Part shown: positions 26,008 to 35,437 of the stretch, piece by piece
How the letters are laid out: the number at the start of each line of letters is the position of its first letter
Position numbering within the stretch: the first letter of the stretch is position 1
Source of the DNA: Haloplanus sp. HW8-1
GTDB taxonomy: Archaea > Halobacteriota > Halobacteria > Halobacteriales > Haloferacaceae
Assembly: GCF_023703795.1 (NCBI RefSeq)
Contig: NZ_CP098518.1
Coordinates: forward strand, 3,348,001 to 3,412,000
Reading direction: 5' to 3'
Length of the DNA stretch: 64,000 nucleotides
Made by a program: the position numbers and the translations under genes
Notes under the pieces: generated by a model
The model's database searches: none
What the model was told of the DNA's origin: nothing
What the model saw: only the letters and a program-made list of their open reading frames with translations

Positions 26008-26403
26008 TCGGTGCCAACTGCGTTCGCAATGTGCAAACGCCGTTGCTCGCATGCCAACCTGTTCATCGAGTTCAACGATCCATGCCGGCCAACAGTACGA
26101 GAGCCGGCCCGGAGCTCGGGAATATCAGTCGGTGAGTGAAACTCTGCACAGGATCCTCCGACGGGAGTTTCCTGACAGAGAAATCGTGCACGGTGTCCCG
26201 AGACATGTCGAGAACGTTATATTCAGAGTAATTCCGCCAGCTATCTCGGGCAATCACGATTCAACTCCCACTACAACATCCGCTTCAGTATCGGGAGCTT
26301 GCCTTTCTGTCGATACGCTCGTCTGTATATAACGAACAGAATTCGAATTGGTGCACAGTTATGATTTCAATTACAACGCTCTCGTGAATCTCGTTGTTAA
26401 TTT
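26008..26403. other. No gene recognised
   Basis: This 396-base AT-richer gap between the dehydrogenase stop and the IS1595 remnant has short unsupported frames on both strands. A plausible terminal repeat of the IS (containing CAATTACAAC) lies near 26370. Nothing else can be supported. Confidence 0.45.
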
Positions 26404-27299
26404 TCAGAGTGCAGCGTCGAGAGCATGTTTGAGTGCTTCATCTCCCGGCTTTCTGTAGATGTCTCGACGTAAATGAAGCGCTCTGAAGTACAGCGTAAGC
26501 CGTGTTTTCGAGATACCTCGATGAGGCGAGAGCCACCGTCGCGCCAGCGACGCGTGGCTCTCGCAGCCATTTACGTGAACATCGCCGTCAACGTACTCAC
26601 CGTTGCCGTGAACGACGTATTCACGGTCGTAGCTGTCGTCATCTTCGAGTGGATCGTGCGCTCGCAATCCGTCCGTGTAGACGGTCAACGACTCCTCCTC
26701 GTGGTCATCCAGCAGGAGTCGAACCGTCGATTCGTCGGTGGATTTCGCTGGCACGATGTACCCCTGGTCCGAGCCGCGATCCACGAGCGTGAAAATCGGT
26801 GCATTGTCCTGGTTAAACGAGCCGAGCCTGTGCGTGGACAGCCCACGCGAGCGCGACTCGTGATCGTCGCGCTCGCGGCGCTTCATGCCCGCAGAGACGT
26901 ACAACTCGTCGATTTCGACCAGGCCAGACAATTGCATCGATGGCGCGTCGAGCGCTCTGGTAAAGCGCTCGACGCGCTCTCTGAGCGTTCTGAAGGACAC
27001 ATCGAGTTCAGCCTCGATCTGGCGAATACTGGTGTTGAACCGCAGAAACACGTAGATCGTGAAGTACCACTCCGTCAGCGAAAGCTTCGAGTGGGCGAAA
27101 ATCGTGCCGGTCTTGTCGTTGAACGTGCGTCCGCAATCCTTACACAGATACCGTTGATAAACCCGATAGCTGCCGTTCTTGACCGTCCGGTCAGAACGGC
27201 AGGGGGGCAGTACACACCATCACGCCAGCGGACCTGCTGCAACAGGTCCGCGGCGACCGATTCCGACACAAATCGGTCTACTGTGAACATATCTGGCAC
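26404..27299 (-). pseudogene. IS1595-family (ISXO2-like) transposase, frameshifted
   Basis: The N-terminal zinc ribbon is readable if one base is restored to the G6 run at 27202-27207 (C6 on the coding strand). CPPCRSDRTVKNGSYRVYQR then leads into YLCKDCGRTFNDKTG. The rest is open: FLRFNTSIRQIEAELDVSFR, the DDE part with EIDELYVSAGMKRRERDD, and HVNGCESHASLARRWLSPHR. A single homopolymer slip has silenced it. Its terminal repeats are not certain. Confidence 0.85.
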
Positions 27300-27429
27300 C
27301 GCTGGCGCGGTGCGCTTGCCCTCTTCGACTTTCAGCGGCAGCTCTGGCTGTCAACAATCTCCGTCACAAGAGCGCAATCACAAACATATGGTTGTTATTG
27401 GAGCGGAGTACTGAATCGATCGGTTGACG

Positions 27430-28203
27430 CTACTGGCGCTGGTATCGGTCGTAACCCTCGATCACCCGTTCGATTTCCTCAACGAAATCGAACAGCTTTT
27501 CGGGAATATTTTGAAAAAACATCTCCTCATCGGCACGGTAAGTTGGCTGTCCGAGACTGACGCCACCGAGGATCCCCCCCTCCGAATCGTGTATGAGCAT
27601 TCCAATGGCACGGAACCCCTCGTTCAGTTCCTCCTCGCTGACACCGAATCCACGTTCACGCACTTCGTCCAATTCCCGCCAGAGTTCGCCCTCGTCCGTT
27701 ATCGTCTTCTCCGTTTGTTTCGGTAGACCCCATCGATCAATGATGGCGCGCACCCGGTGGTCGGGGTATTCCGCCAACATTGCTTTGCCGACTGCTGTGG
27801 TGTGCATATAATAATAGTCGTATATCGGATCGTTATCAGGACCGACCTCGGTGAGCAAGGAAATGAGACGTCCGTGTTCTTCGACGTTGAAATCTGCTTC
27901 GTCGTATGGGTTATCGACAAGATTGTGTAACCGTTCCTCAACGGCCTGATAGCGCCGATCCTGGGATTTTGCCTCGGTTCCGACACACAGAAACTTGAGT
28001 CCGAGGTGATACTCATTCTCCTTCTTGACGAGGAATCCGTGATATCTCAACGTCGTAAGATGTTGGTGAACTGTTGACTTGGGCATATCGAACGTCTCGG
28101 CCAGTTCCGTTACCCCGACGGGACCGTGGTCCATTAGATAGTCAACGATCTCTAGTGACTTCCCCGTCGTGCTCAGCGTTCGTCCAATGTCGAGATGTGT
28201 CAT
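27430..28203 (-). CDS. IclR-family transcriptional regulator
   Basis: A 257-residue IclR regulator. The winged helix is at about residues 8-62 (LEIVDYLMDHGPVGVTELAE, then STVHQHLTTLRYHGFLVKKE), and the C-terminal effector domain contains YYYMHTTAVGKAMLAEYPDH and GVSEEELNEGFRAIGMLIHD. The ATG at 28203 is 27 bases from a TATA box; an upstream ATG at 28329 would place the promoter inside the gene. IclR regulators usually sense a small catabolic substrate. This one most likely controls the amine/amide genes, but no operator was identified. Confidence 0.9.
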   Translation of the reverse strand: MTHLDIGRTLSTTGKSLEIVDYLMDHGPVGVTELAETFDMPKSTVHQHLTTLRYHGFLVKKENEYHLGLKFLCVGTEAKSQDRRYQAVEERLHNLVDNPYDEADFNVEEHGRLISLLTEVGPDNDPIYDYYYMHTTAVGKAMLAEYPDHRVRAIIDRWGLPKQTEKTITDEGELWRELDEVRERGFGVSEEELNEGFRAIGMLIHDSEGGILGGVSLGQPTYRADEEMFFQNIPEKLFDFVEEIERVIEGYDRYQRQ

Positions 28204-28225
28204 GTGTTGGCCCAGGATGCGCGTA

Positions 28226-28234
28226 GTTATATAC
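28226..28234 (-). promoter_or_regulatory. TATA box of the IclR gene
   Basis: GTATATAAC on the minus strand, centred 27 bases before the ATG at 28203. It supports the chosen start and a leaderless transcript. Confidence 0.6.
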
Positions 28235-28310
28235 GTTTGTATATTACGAAAAAATGTACCCCGGGAAAGTAAACGCCCCAGCTGTTCCCACTGTTGTCGG
28301 ATACCCTCGT

Positions 28311-28440
28311 CGTGGGGTGTTGGCCCCACGGACTGGAGATGGCGGAACTCTTCGTCTGGAACGCGTTCCCGAGCGACGATCAGAAGGCACTCCTCGAGGA
28401 GTCAGTCGAACTGATCGTCGAACTGACCGAGATCCGTTGA
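28311..28440 (+). other. Hairpin and orphan 3-prime coding remnant
   Basis: CGTGGGG (28311-28317), a 6-base loop and CCCCACG (28324-28330) form a hairpin. An open frame ending at 28440 then reads ELFVWNAFPSDDQKALLEES and VELIVELTEIR. This amphipathic protein-like segment has no proper start and looks like the tail of a lost gene. The family was not recognised. Confidence 0.35.
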
Positions 28441-28478
28441 GTGCAGCCGCTATAACGAGCATATTGCCGTCGGGCGAG

Positions 28479-28838
28479 CTACCGAAACTGGTCGACGAGG
28501 TCCTCGTTGTCGTCGGCGCGGTCCGAATCCACGATGAGCTTGTCGAACGACCACGCGAGCTGGTCGAGTAGTGCCTGGTATCCGTCCTCTGTCAGTGCGT
28601 ACTGGTTGGTCGGTTTGTCGAGTTCGCTCTTCTTTACCAGCCCCATCTCGACGAGATCGTCGAGGTTGGGATACAGCCGGCCGTAGTTGACGTCGTCGTC
28701 GTAGTAGGTCTCCAGTTCGCCTTTGACCACGAGACCGTAGCGAGGCTCCTCGGCAAGTATCGTGAGGATGTTCCGCTGAAACGCTGTTAACTCTCGGGCG
28801 ATACCCAGCGTCTCGACAACTGTTTGTCCCTCTGACAT
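28479..28838 (-). CDS. PadR-like winged-helix regulator
   Basis: A 119-residue regulator of the haloarchaeal PadR type. LTAFQRNILTILAEEPRYGL opens the helix-turn-helix, then YGRLYPNLDDLVEMGLVKKS and the wing TNQYALTEDGYQALLDQLAW. The start is taken at ATG 28838, which begins MSEGQTVVETLGIAREL; an upstream ATG at 28877 is less conserved. It sits divergently from the aminotransferase and may be a second regulator of the gene set or a passenger. Confidence 0.8.
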   Translation of the reverse strand: MSEGQTVVETLGIARELTAFQRNILTILAEEPRYGLVVKGELETYYDDDVNYGRLYPNLDDLVEMGLVKKSELDKPTNQYALTEDGYQALLDQLAWSFDKLIVDSDRADDNEDLVDQFR

Positions 28839-29144
28839 ACAAGAAAGCATTTCACCAGTGTACTCAACGTTTGGCAAAACCGAACGACGGAGTGGTAGAT
28901 TCTCGGATTCGGTTCCGGGACAGTCGGCAGTAAATATCTATTCCGTACGCGGCGGATCAGGGTCGCTATGGCCTCTGTGTACGCGCTGGGGTGAGACCGT
29001 GCTGTTCGAAGTTTTCAACTGCTGCCGTCGAGATATCCGGCGTCTCGACAGTGAAAACTCGATTGGCTTTGTACCTCGGAAGTTTGTCCGTCTCGATCAA
29101 AACGAAGGGAAGGTTTATAATATCACGAGCGTAAGGCAGGCACA

Positions 29145-29167
29145 AGTGGCTGAACAGTAGAGCCACT
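29145..29167 (+). promoter_or_regulatory. Leader hairpin before the aminotransferase
   Basis: AGTGGCT (29145-29151), 9 bases, then AGCCACT (29161-29167), ending 9 bases before the ATG at 29177. A TATA-like TTTATAATA stands near 29114-29122, so the transcript would carry this hairpin in a short leader. That is unusual in a mostly leaderless genome. Confidence 0.45.
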
Positions 29168-29176
29168 GGAATAAGC

Positions 29177-30532
29177 ATGAGCGATACTGAGACTGAGAGA
29201 GACCTGACCGGAGGCGAGACAGAGAGAGAAATGACCGAAAGCCAAAAGCTCCACGAGGAGGCACATTCAATCTTTCCTGGTGGGGTGTCCCACGACATAC
29301 GGTGTGACTTTGACCCGTATCCGTTCTACGTTACGAAGGCAACGGACTCCCGAGTGTGGGACGTTGACGGAAACGAATACGTTGATTTCTGGAACAACCA
29401 CCACGCCAGTGTTCTCGGTCATTCCTACCCGGATATTGTCGAGGCAGTCAAAGAGCAAGCCGAGAAGGGACTCCACTACGGGTTCACAAACGAAAAAGCA
29501 CTCAGATTAGGCCAAAAAGTCAGGGAATATGTTCCCTCGGTCGAACAGCTACAGTTTTGTGTCACGGGCACCGAGGCGACCATGTACGCAGCGCGGCTCG
29601 CCAGAGCACACACGGGCGGTGATTACATCCTCAAGGCGGAAGGGGGATGGCACGGTGGTAATTCGGAGTTCATGGAAGCTGTGCATGTCCCGTTCGACGA
29701 ACCGACGACGAACGGGCTAGCGCCGGGTGTGGCCGAACATCTCGAGTCATTCCCGGTCAATGATCAAGAGGCCGTTCTAGAATTCCTTGAGGCCCACCGC
29801 GGGAATGTCGCAGCGGTTATTCTTGAGCCGATGCTGGGTGGTGGAGGCGGATTGGAGTGTGACGAGGAATTTCTGCAGTTCCTCGAAGACGCAAGCGAGG
29901 ACTTCGGGTTCGCATTCGTATTGGACGAGGTAGTCACTGGGTTCCGGACGTCGCCAGGTAGCTACCAAGCACGGGTAGGAGTCTCGCCCGACCTCACGAC
30001 GTTGGGGAAGTTCCTCGGTGGAGGGCTAGCTGTCGGGGCAGTAGGGGGTCGTAGTGAGTTCTTTGAGGCGGCTCGACCAGACATTGAAGTCCCCGCCGAG
30101 GAACGTGTGAGTACCGGCGGTGGGACCTTCTCAGCAAATCCATTGATGGCAGCAGCGGGACTTGCCGGACTCGAAGTCGTCGAAACCGAACCCGTCTACG
30201 AGTATATAGAGTCACAGGGCGAACGGATCCGCGAGGGTCTGCGACGCATCTTTGACGACCTGGGTGTTGAATGTCGAGTTCTCGGGATGGGTTCGTTCTT
30301 TATGCCACATTTCAAACCGGAGACGTCCCTGGATACCGTCTACGATATCGAAGCACGGACCGATCGGAGGGCAATAAAGGAGTTCCACAACCGCGTAACT
30401 GATCGTGGGTATGCGATTCTTCCCGGTCACCTGGGTAACGTCTCGTATCAGACATCCGAAAAACAAATAGATGGGTTCCTCCAGACAGCCGAGGCCGTCG
30501 GTCGTGAAATGAAAAGTGAGGGCATCTTGTGA
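29177..30532 (+). CDS. Class III aminotransferase, HemL-like
   Basis: A 451-residue PLP enzyme of the glutamate-1-semialdehyde aminomutase/omega-aminotransferase group. Asp250 in FVLDEVVTGFR contacts PLP nitrogen, and Lys278 in TTLGKFLGGGLAVGAVGG is the Schiff-base lysine. FCVTGTEATMYAARLAR and TGGGTFSANPLMAAAG are typical. Overall it is closer to HemL-like aminotransferases than to PatA. In haem synthesis hemL would not sit here; between an IclR regulator and an acetylpolyamine hydrolase, a role in moving the amino group of an amine or amino acid is more likely. The first 20 residues are an acidic extension. Confidence 0.88.
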   Translation: MSDTETERDLTGGETEREMTESQKLHEEAHSIFPGGVSHDIRCDFDPYPFYVTKATDSRVWDVDGNEYVDFWNNHHASVLGHSYPDIVEAVKEQAEKGLHYGFTNEKALRLGQKVREYVPSVEQLQFCVTGTEATMYAARLARAHTGGDYILKAEGGWHGGNSEFMEAVHVPFDEPTTNGLAPGVAEHLESFPVNDQEAVLEFLEAHRGNVAAVILEPMLGGGGGLECDEEFLQFLEDASEDFGFAFVLDEVVTGFRTSPGSYQARVGVSPDLTTLGKFLGGGLAVGAVGGRSEFFEAARPDIEVPAEERVSTGGGTFSANPLMAAAGLAGLEVVETEPVYEYIESQGERIREGLRRIFDDLGVECRVLGMGSFFMPHFKPETSLDTVYDIEARTDRRAIKEFHNRVTDRGYAILPGHLGNVSYQTSEKQIDGFLQTAEAVGREMKSEGIL

Positions 30533-30711
30533 CCGTCGCTCCCGAATCCCAGCCGCGGTGACCCCGCGAAATCCAACGGTGTAAACAGAGACGACTCGGT
30601 TGCTGGGGAGCATATAATAACAGGCCTGTTGCCTGTCGGAGTGGCCGAAAGCGGCGGATTTTATTATAATCTACCGCAACAAATATAAACAGTGGGGATG
30701 GTGAGCAACGT

Positions 30712-31890
30712 ATGGACGAAAAAACGGAACTGAGCGTCTACTGTGACGATGTCTGTCTGGAGCATACGATACCGGAGGGTGTCTCCTACAGGGGATCTAC
30801 AGACATCATTCCGGTGAATTCACCCCATCCGGACCAACCGGACCGGATAAGAAACATCCGGGGAATCATCCAAAACACGCTCTCAGAGTACGCAGTGTGG
30901 GAAGATATAACGCCCGCAACTACTGAACAGCTCGGTACTGTCCATGACCCCGACTATATCGAATCGGTAGCCAGGTTCTCCGAACAGGGGGGTGGCTGGT
31001 TCACAACTGATGGCACGGGCGGGAACGAAAAGACATACTTGGCAGCAAAACACGCTGCAGGAGGAGCTATTCAGGCAGTACGGCAAGCAATTCAGGGGGA
31101 TGAGACTGCCGTGCCGTATGCTCTCGCTCGTCCATCGGGCCACCACGCACAGCCCTCGCAGGCGGACGGGTCCTGTTTTTTTAATAATGCAGCAGTCGCA
31201 GCGGAGATTGCATTGAACGAAGAATCAGCCGAGAGAGTTGCCATCCTTGACTGGGACGTGCATCACGGTAACGGGACTCAGGAGATTTTTTATGACAGGG
31301 ACGACGTTCTGTGTATCAGCATTCACAACGGACACGGGTCGTGGAACTCTGTGTCTCACCCCCAGACCGGCCGCCCAGCAGAGTGTGGAACCGGTTCGGG
31401 TGAAGGATACAACGTGAACATTCCGGTGCCGTTCGGAACCGGAAATCAGGGTTACGGGTACGTGTTCCACTATCTCGTTGAACCGATCATATCCGAATTT
31501 GACCCGGATATACTCATCGTCAGCAGTGGAACCGATGCGGGGTGTATGGACCCACAGGGGCGGAATCTGGTTACGATATCGGGATTCAACCAGCTCGGAC
31601 GAATCGCAAGACGGTTGGCACGGGAGTATGCCGGGGACAATCTGGCGATCATCCAAGAAGGGGGATACAACCTCAACCAACTCGCATTTGGCACATTGGC
31701 TGTACTTGAAGGGGCACTCGGGATTACTCTGGATTTCAGTGATGAACCCGAAGACTGGCACGACGATCCCTTCATGTTTTACGATCATGAGAACCTTGAT
31801 GGAGTCGTCGAGGCGGTTCATGACGTTGGATCACAGTATGCAAGATATTGGCCACTCGTGTTCTCTTCGAGAGAGACGTCCTGTGGATGA
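30712..31890 (+). CDS. Acetylpolyamine amidohydrolase / class II HDAC-fold deacetylase
   Basis: A 392-residue arginase-fold zinc hydrolase. The paired general-base histidines are His144-His145 in ARPSGHHAQP. The zinc ligands are Asp182 and His184 in LDWDVHHGNGTQEIFY and Asp275 in SSGTDAGCMDPQG. The transition-state tyrosine is Tyr319 in IQEGGYN. All catalytic positions are therefore present. The substrate-loop segment SISIHNGHGSW-like (CISIHNGHGSWNS) is closer to polyamine deacetylases than to histone deacetylases. It would remove acetyl from an imported N-acetyl amine. It is 180 bases after the aminotransferase and precedes the glutamine-synthetase-like gene. Confidence 0.88.
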   Translation: MDEKTELSVYCDDVCLEHTIPEGVSYRGSTDIIPVNSPHPDQPDRIRNIRGIIQNTLSEYAVWEDITPATTEQLGTVHDPDYIESVARFSEQGGGWFTTDGTGGNEKTYLAAKHAAGGAIQAVRQAIQGDETAVPYALARPSGHHAQPSQADGSCFFNNAAVAAEIALNEESAERVAILDWDVHHGNGTQEIFYDRDDVLCISIHNGHGSWNSVSHPQTGRPAECGTGSGEGYNVNIPVPFGTGNQGYGYVFHYLVEPIISEFDPDILIVSSGTDAGCMDPQGRNLVTISGFNQLGRIARRLAREYAGDNLAIIQEGGYNLNQLAFGTLAVLEGALGITLDFSDEPEDWHDDPFMFYDHENLDGVVEAVHDVGSQYARYWPLVFSSRETSCG

Positions 31891-32127
31891 CGGCCCCCGG
31901 TACTCCGGTCAGGAGTGTGAAATCGGGCGTATGAATGGTCCTGATTATGATGCTGTGTTCGGGCCGGACTGGCACGACTCGGCCCGAAAATATCAAAAAC
32001 CACTGGACAGGACCTGATCCGCGATGGTACTGTGGCTGTAATTTTTGCGGGTCAAGACCGGGTTTGCCCGGTGGAAATACTGCGTCTAATACAAAAATAT
32101 AAATATGTATATCGAGACTGTTCGTCC

Positions 32128-33489
32128 ATGGGCGACGATGAAAAACCTCCGATAGTGGAAGGGGAGAATGGAATATTACTACAATTTCACGATCTGAGTG
32201 GATTTCCACGAGGTATGTATATCAATGAAGAAGAGTGGGAACAGGCACAGACAGACGGTTTCAGTTTCGGACCTATGGTCACGGAATGGGTGGAGAATTA
32301 CAATACCAGGGGCGTCGTCGAACCGATGCAATTCACCGCAAACGAGGGCTATATGAACGCGATAGCCGACCCGGACACGCTGGTTTCGGTCCCGTGGCGG
32401 GAAGGGAACTGCCGGAAGGCGATATGTGATCTGGAGAATACAAACGGTTCCGATTTCGAACTGTGTTCCCGATCAAAATTGGCGAAAGCAGTCGACAGTT
32501 TGGCGGAACTCGGTTACGAAGCGAAGGTCGGATCGGAGATTGAATTCAATCTGCTGACCGAGTTTGAAACTGATCGATTACGGAGGGAAGGAACCGATTA
32601 CATCGAAGAAGCAGCCACTTCCGATCTGGGTGCTGTCTATCACTTGCGGCCCTTAGAGGAGCGAAGCAAGTACTTGAGTGAACTGAACGCCGTAATGAAA
32701 CAGATGGGGTATAAAATAGAGGGGCTCCACAAGGAAAGTTCGCCAGGGATGTTCGAAGCACTTCTTCGATATACGGACGCTGTCCACCAAGCTGACGCAG
32801 TAGCCACATTCAGATTGTCAGCCCAGGCGATCGGGCGACGTCACGGCCTCACTCCGATTTTTATGCCGATGCCGATGTCGGATTACGAAGGCAACAGCCA
32901 GCACTATCATATCAGCCTCTGGCAACACGGTGAGAACGCGTTCTACGATCCGGACGGATCCGAAGACGTAGCGGATGTGGCATACCACTTCATCGGTGGC
33001 GTTCTGGAACACGCAAAGGGGATTACAGTTCTATGTGCGCCGACAGTCAATTCCTACAAGAGACTCCAACCCGGGATGTGGGCACCTGTCAACATAAATT
33101 ACGGACACGATAACGCATCCACCATGATCCGTATTCCCACACCCAGAGAGGAGGGAACCAGGGTGGAAATCCGAATCCCGGACAACTCTGCGAACCCGTA
33201 CCTATCCCTTGCCGGAATACTCGTAGCCGGTGCTGACGGAATCAAAAACCGGATCGATCCGGGCGAACCGTCCGAGGAAGACGTGTACGAAGCAGAGTCG
33301 GATGACTACCGGCAACTCCCGGACTCGCTCGGTGAAGCAGTGGACGCACTGAACGAAGATACGTTCCTGTGTGACTTCCTGGGTGAAGAATTGATCAACC
33401 AATTTTCTCGACTTAAGAGGGACGAAGCGAGGCGTTACAACCAAGCAGTTACCGATTGGGACGTCCGGGAGTATATAAATAGAATGTAA
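32128..33489 (+). CDS. Glutamine-synthetase-like ligase (gamma-glutamyl-amine synthetase candidate)
   Basis: A 453-residue member of the glutamine synthetase superfamily. KVGSEIEFNLLTEF carries the metal-binding Glu pair, FMPMPMSDYEGNSQHYHISL replaces the usual GSGxHxHxS loop, and NSYKRLQPGMWAP and RVEIRIPDNSANPYLSLAG are conserved. The altered metal/glutamate loop (NSQHYH) points away from ammonia-assimilating GS and towards the branch that couples glutamate to amines. A TATA-like AAATATAAAT at 32095-32104 sits 24-33 bases before the ATG at 32128; a GTG at 32032 would include the promoter. The amine used is unknown. Confidence 0.85.
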   Translation: MGDDEKPPIVEGENGILLQFHDLSGFPRGMYINEEEWEQAQTDGFSFGPMVTEWVENYNTRGVVEPMQFTANEGYMNAIADPDTLVSVPWREGNCRKAICDLENTNGSDFELCSRSKLAKAVDSLAELGYEAKVGSEIEFNLLTEFETDRLRREGTDYIEEAATSDLGAVYHLRPLEERSKYLSELNAVMKQMGYKIEGLHKESSPGMFEALLRYTDAVHQADAVATFRLSAQAIGRRHGLTPIFMPMPMSDYEGNSQHYHISLWQHGENAFYDPDGSEDVADVAYHFIGGVLEHAKGITVLCAPTVNSYKRLQPGMWAPVNINYGHDNASTMIRIPTPREEGTRVEIRIPDNSANPYLSLAGILVAGADGIKNRIDPGEPSEEDVYEAESDDYRQLPDSLGEAVDALNEDTFLCDFLGEELINQFSRLKRDEARRYNQAVTDWDVREYINRM

Positions 33490-34393
33490 GACCCCGTCGG
33501 AAAAACATCGATCGATAGCGTGACTGTACTCACCTATAATAAATGTCAATAGTTGTTATTAGCTTAATTCCGTCTATGTATGCAATCTACACGAATGAGC
33601 CATGATTTTATTGAATGTAATCAAGATCAGCAGCATCCGCTCCCGAAGGGCCTCTCCGAGTGGGTTGAAGAAGACAGCTTCGAACGGTTCCTTTCCGCAG
33701 TACTTCCAAGGTTTAGCTTCAACAAGTGATCTTCCATTGTCGAAGTCATCTATGACGATATGATTCAAGAGACGAGACGTGCTCAGGCGGAAGGAATACA
33801 ATTTCTCAACAATACTGGACAGCATTCACAACACGGACAGACGGCTCTACATGGGCAAAGTACGAACGGACGTGGCAGAATGCAGCTCGGTACTTCCGGG
33901 GCGCAGTGAGCCCAGGAAGTCCCAACACGGTCTCCGACATCGCTGACAAGATGCACGTCGATACCGAACGGCTTTAACGATTCGTCCGAGAAAACCCGTG
34001 GGACGATGAAAGTGTTGAGCGAAAGCTTCGGGAAACCGTTCCCGAAGCGATCCAAGGTCGGTACTTCACGAGCAGCGTAATCAATCAGAGGGATTCGTTG
34101 GATTGACCACGATAAAGTGTCTGGACCCGGATGTGTTCACCCTACCCGATCCAGACGGTGATCTTTCGGCGGCGGACGTAACTGTACTTCTGCGGTTTAA
34201 TTTGAACGTGTAGCACGGTTCCCACTCACGGCAGTCGCCTCTATCGGTTATGAGCCGCCTGGGTAAATGAGGTACGCGACAGAGAAGCAAATCCGCTTGA
34301 GATCGGCGAGGAAGCCCACGACCAGACCGGCCGGATCGTCGACATCAATCAGACTGTCGACGACCTGTTTATTGACCTCGACTGACGGCAGGA
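33490..34393 (+). pseudogene. Mosaic of transposase remnants
   Basis: At 33595 an ATG opens a 44-codon frame containing LPKGLSEWVEEDSFERFLSA, which resembles the N terminus of IS1182-type transposases. From about 33810 another frame reads YERTWQNAARYFRGAVSPGS, then IADKMHVDTERL, a TAA, and RFVRENPWDDESVERKLRET, resembling the N-terminal part of IS701-type transposases. Near 34300 a third frame ends EAHDQTGRIVDINQTVDDLF, unrecognised. All are broken, and no intact gene lies in this 0.9 kb. Confidence 0.45.
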
Positions 34394-35437
34394 CTACTCC
34401 GCATGGTGGACCCCGGTTCCCGGCCGCTCGAAGCCAGTGAGATCGATTGCTCCCTCGGGCATCGGCACCCCAGCAAAGCGATCCTCGGCGAGCAACAGCG
34501 CCCCGTCGAGGTCGGCGTAATCGAGCAACGGCGCCAGGTGTGCACCCGCCGAAAGCAGGGCGGTTGTGCCGAGCATACAGCCCAGCATGACCGCCAGTCC
34601 CTCGGCGCGGGCGGCGTGGATCATCCGGACTGTCTCCCGGATGCCGCCAGCCTTCGTGAGTTTAATCGTGGCGATGTCTGCGATCTCGCCCACCTGAGGG
34701 ACGTCCGCTAGGCGGACACAGGACTCGTCGGCAGCGACCGGCAGGGCTCCCTGTTCACGGACGAGGGCCATCCCGTCGGGATCGTCGGCTGGGACGGGTT
34801 GTTCGACGAACTCGATGCCGTACTCGTCAAGCCACTCGGTGTTCTCAATGGCCTCGCGGGGTGTCCAGGCTTCGTTGGCGTCAACGCGGATGGTCGCCTC
34901 GGGGGCTTCCTCCCGGATCGCGGAGACGACCTCTCTATCGCGGTCCGTGCCAAGTTTGACCTTCAGGATGGGGTAGCCCGCCGCGACAGCCTCGGCGGTC
35001 TTTTCGCGCATCCGCTCGGTGTCGTCGAGACCGATCGTGAAGGAAGTTGTGACAGACTGTTCGGGATCGAGCCCCAGGTAGCGGTACAGGGGCAAGCCAA
35101 GTTGAGTCGCCACCAGGTCGTGCAGGGCGACGTCGACGGCACAGAGGGCTGCGCCGTTGTCGCCGATGGCCGCGCGGCCCTCGCGCTCGATTTGCTGTAG
35201 TGCGTGGGGGTCGCCGACCGATTCGACGACTGCGAGCAGGTCCGGCAGGATCGCCTCGACCGTTGCGATGGTCTCGGCGTAGCGCGTCGATGGGGCAGCG
35301 GCACCGACGCCCACCCGACCCTGGTCGTCTTCGATGCGGACGAGGACGTTCTCGGCGCTGGATTGCGTGCCCCGCGAGATGGTGAAGTCGTGTTCGAGCG
35401 GTAACGAGACGCGCTCGAACTCGCAGGTCAGGCTCAC
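34394..35437 (-). CDS. dgcA: Enolase-superfamily dipeptide epimerase / N-acetyl-glutamate racemase (DgcA-like)
   Basis: A 347-residue enolase-superfamily enzyme of the Ala-Glu-epimerase group. The catalytic KxK pair is Lys159/Lys161 in ILKVKLGTD. The metal ligands are Asp186 (RVDANEAW), Glu212 (EFVEQPV) and Asp237 (AADESC), and the second base is Lys262 (IKLTKAGG), so the active site is complete. The GTG start overlaps the stop of the DUF1611 gene (GTGA). The frame is open far upstream, but that part is a shadow of the neighbour. Pairs of DUF1611 and this enzyme have been described as DgcN-DgcA in D-glutamate catabolism, including in haloarchaea; assignment here rests on that pairing. Confidence 0.85.
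   Translation of the reverse strand: MSLTCEFERVSLPLEHDFTISRGTQSSAENVLVRIEDDQGRVGVGAAAPSTRYAETIATVEAILPDLLAVVESVGDPHALQQIEREGRAAIGDNGAALCAVDVALHDLVATQLGLPLYRYLGLDPEQSVTTSFTIGLDDTERMREKTAEAVAAGYPILKVKLGTDRDREVVSAIREEAPEATIRVDANEAWTPREAIENTEWLDEYGIEFVEQPVPADDPDGMALVREQGALPVAADESCVRLADVPQVGEIADIATIKLTKAGGIRETVRMIHAARAEGLAVMLGCMLGTTALLSAGAHLAPLLDYADLDGALLLAEDRFAGVPMPEGAIDLTGFERPGTGVHHAE

Noticed and set aside
29177-30532. Aminotransferase as the haem-pathway glutamate-1-semialdehyde aminomutase
   Set aside because: The similarity is real, but the gene lies among amine-catabolic genes and mobile elements. A housekeeping hemL would not be expected here.
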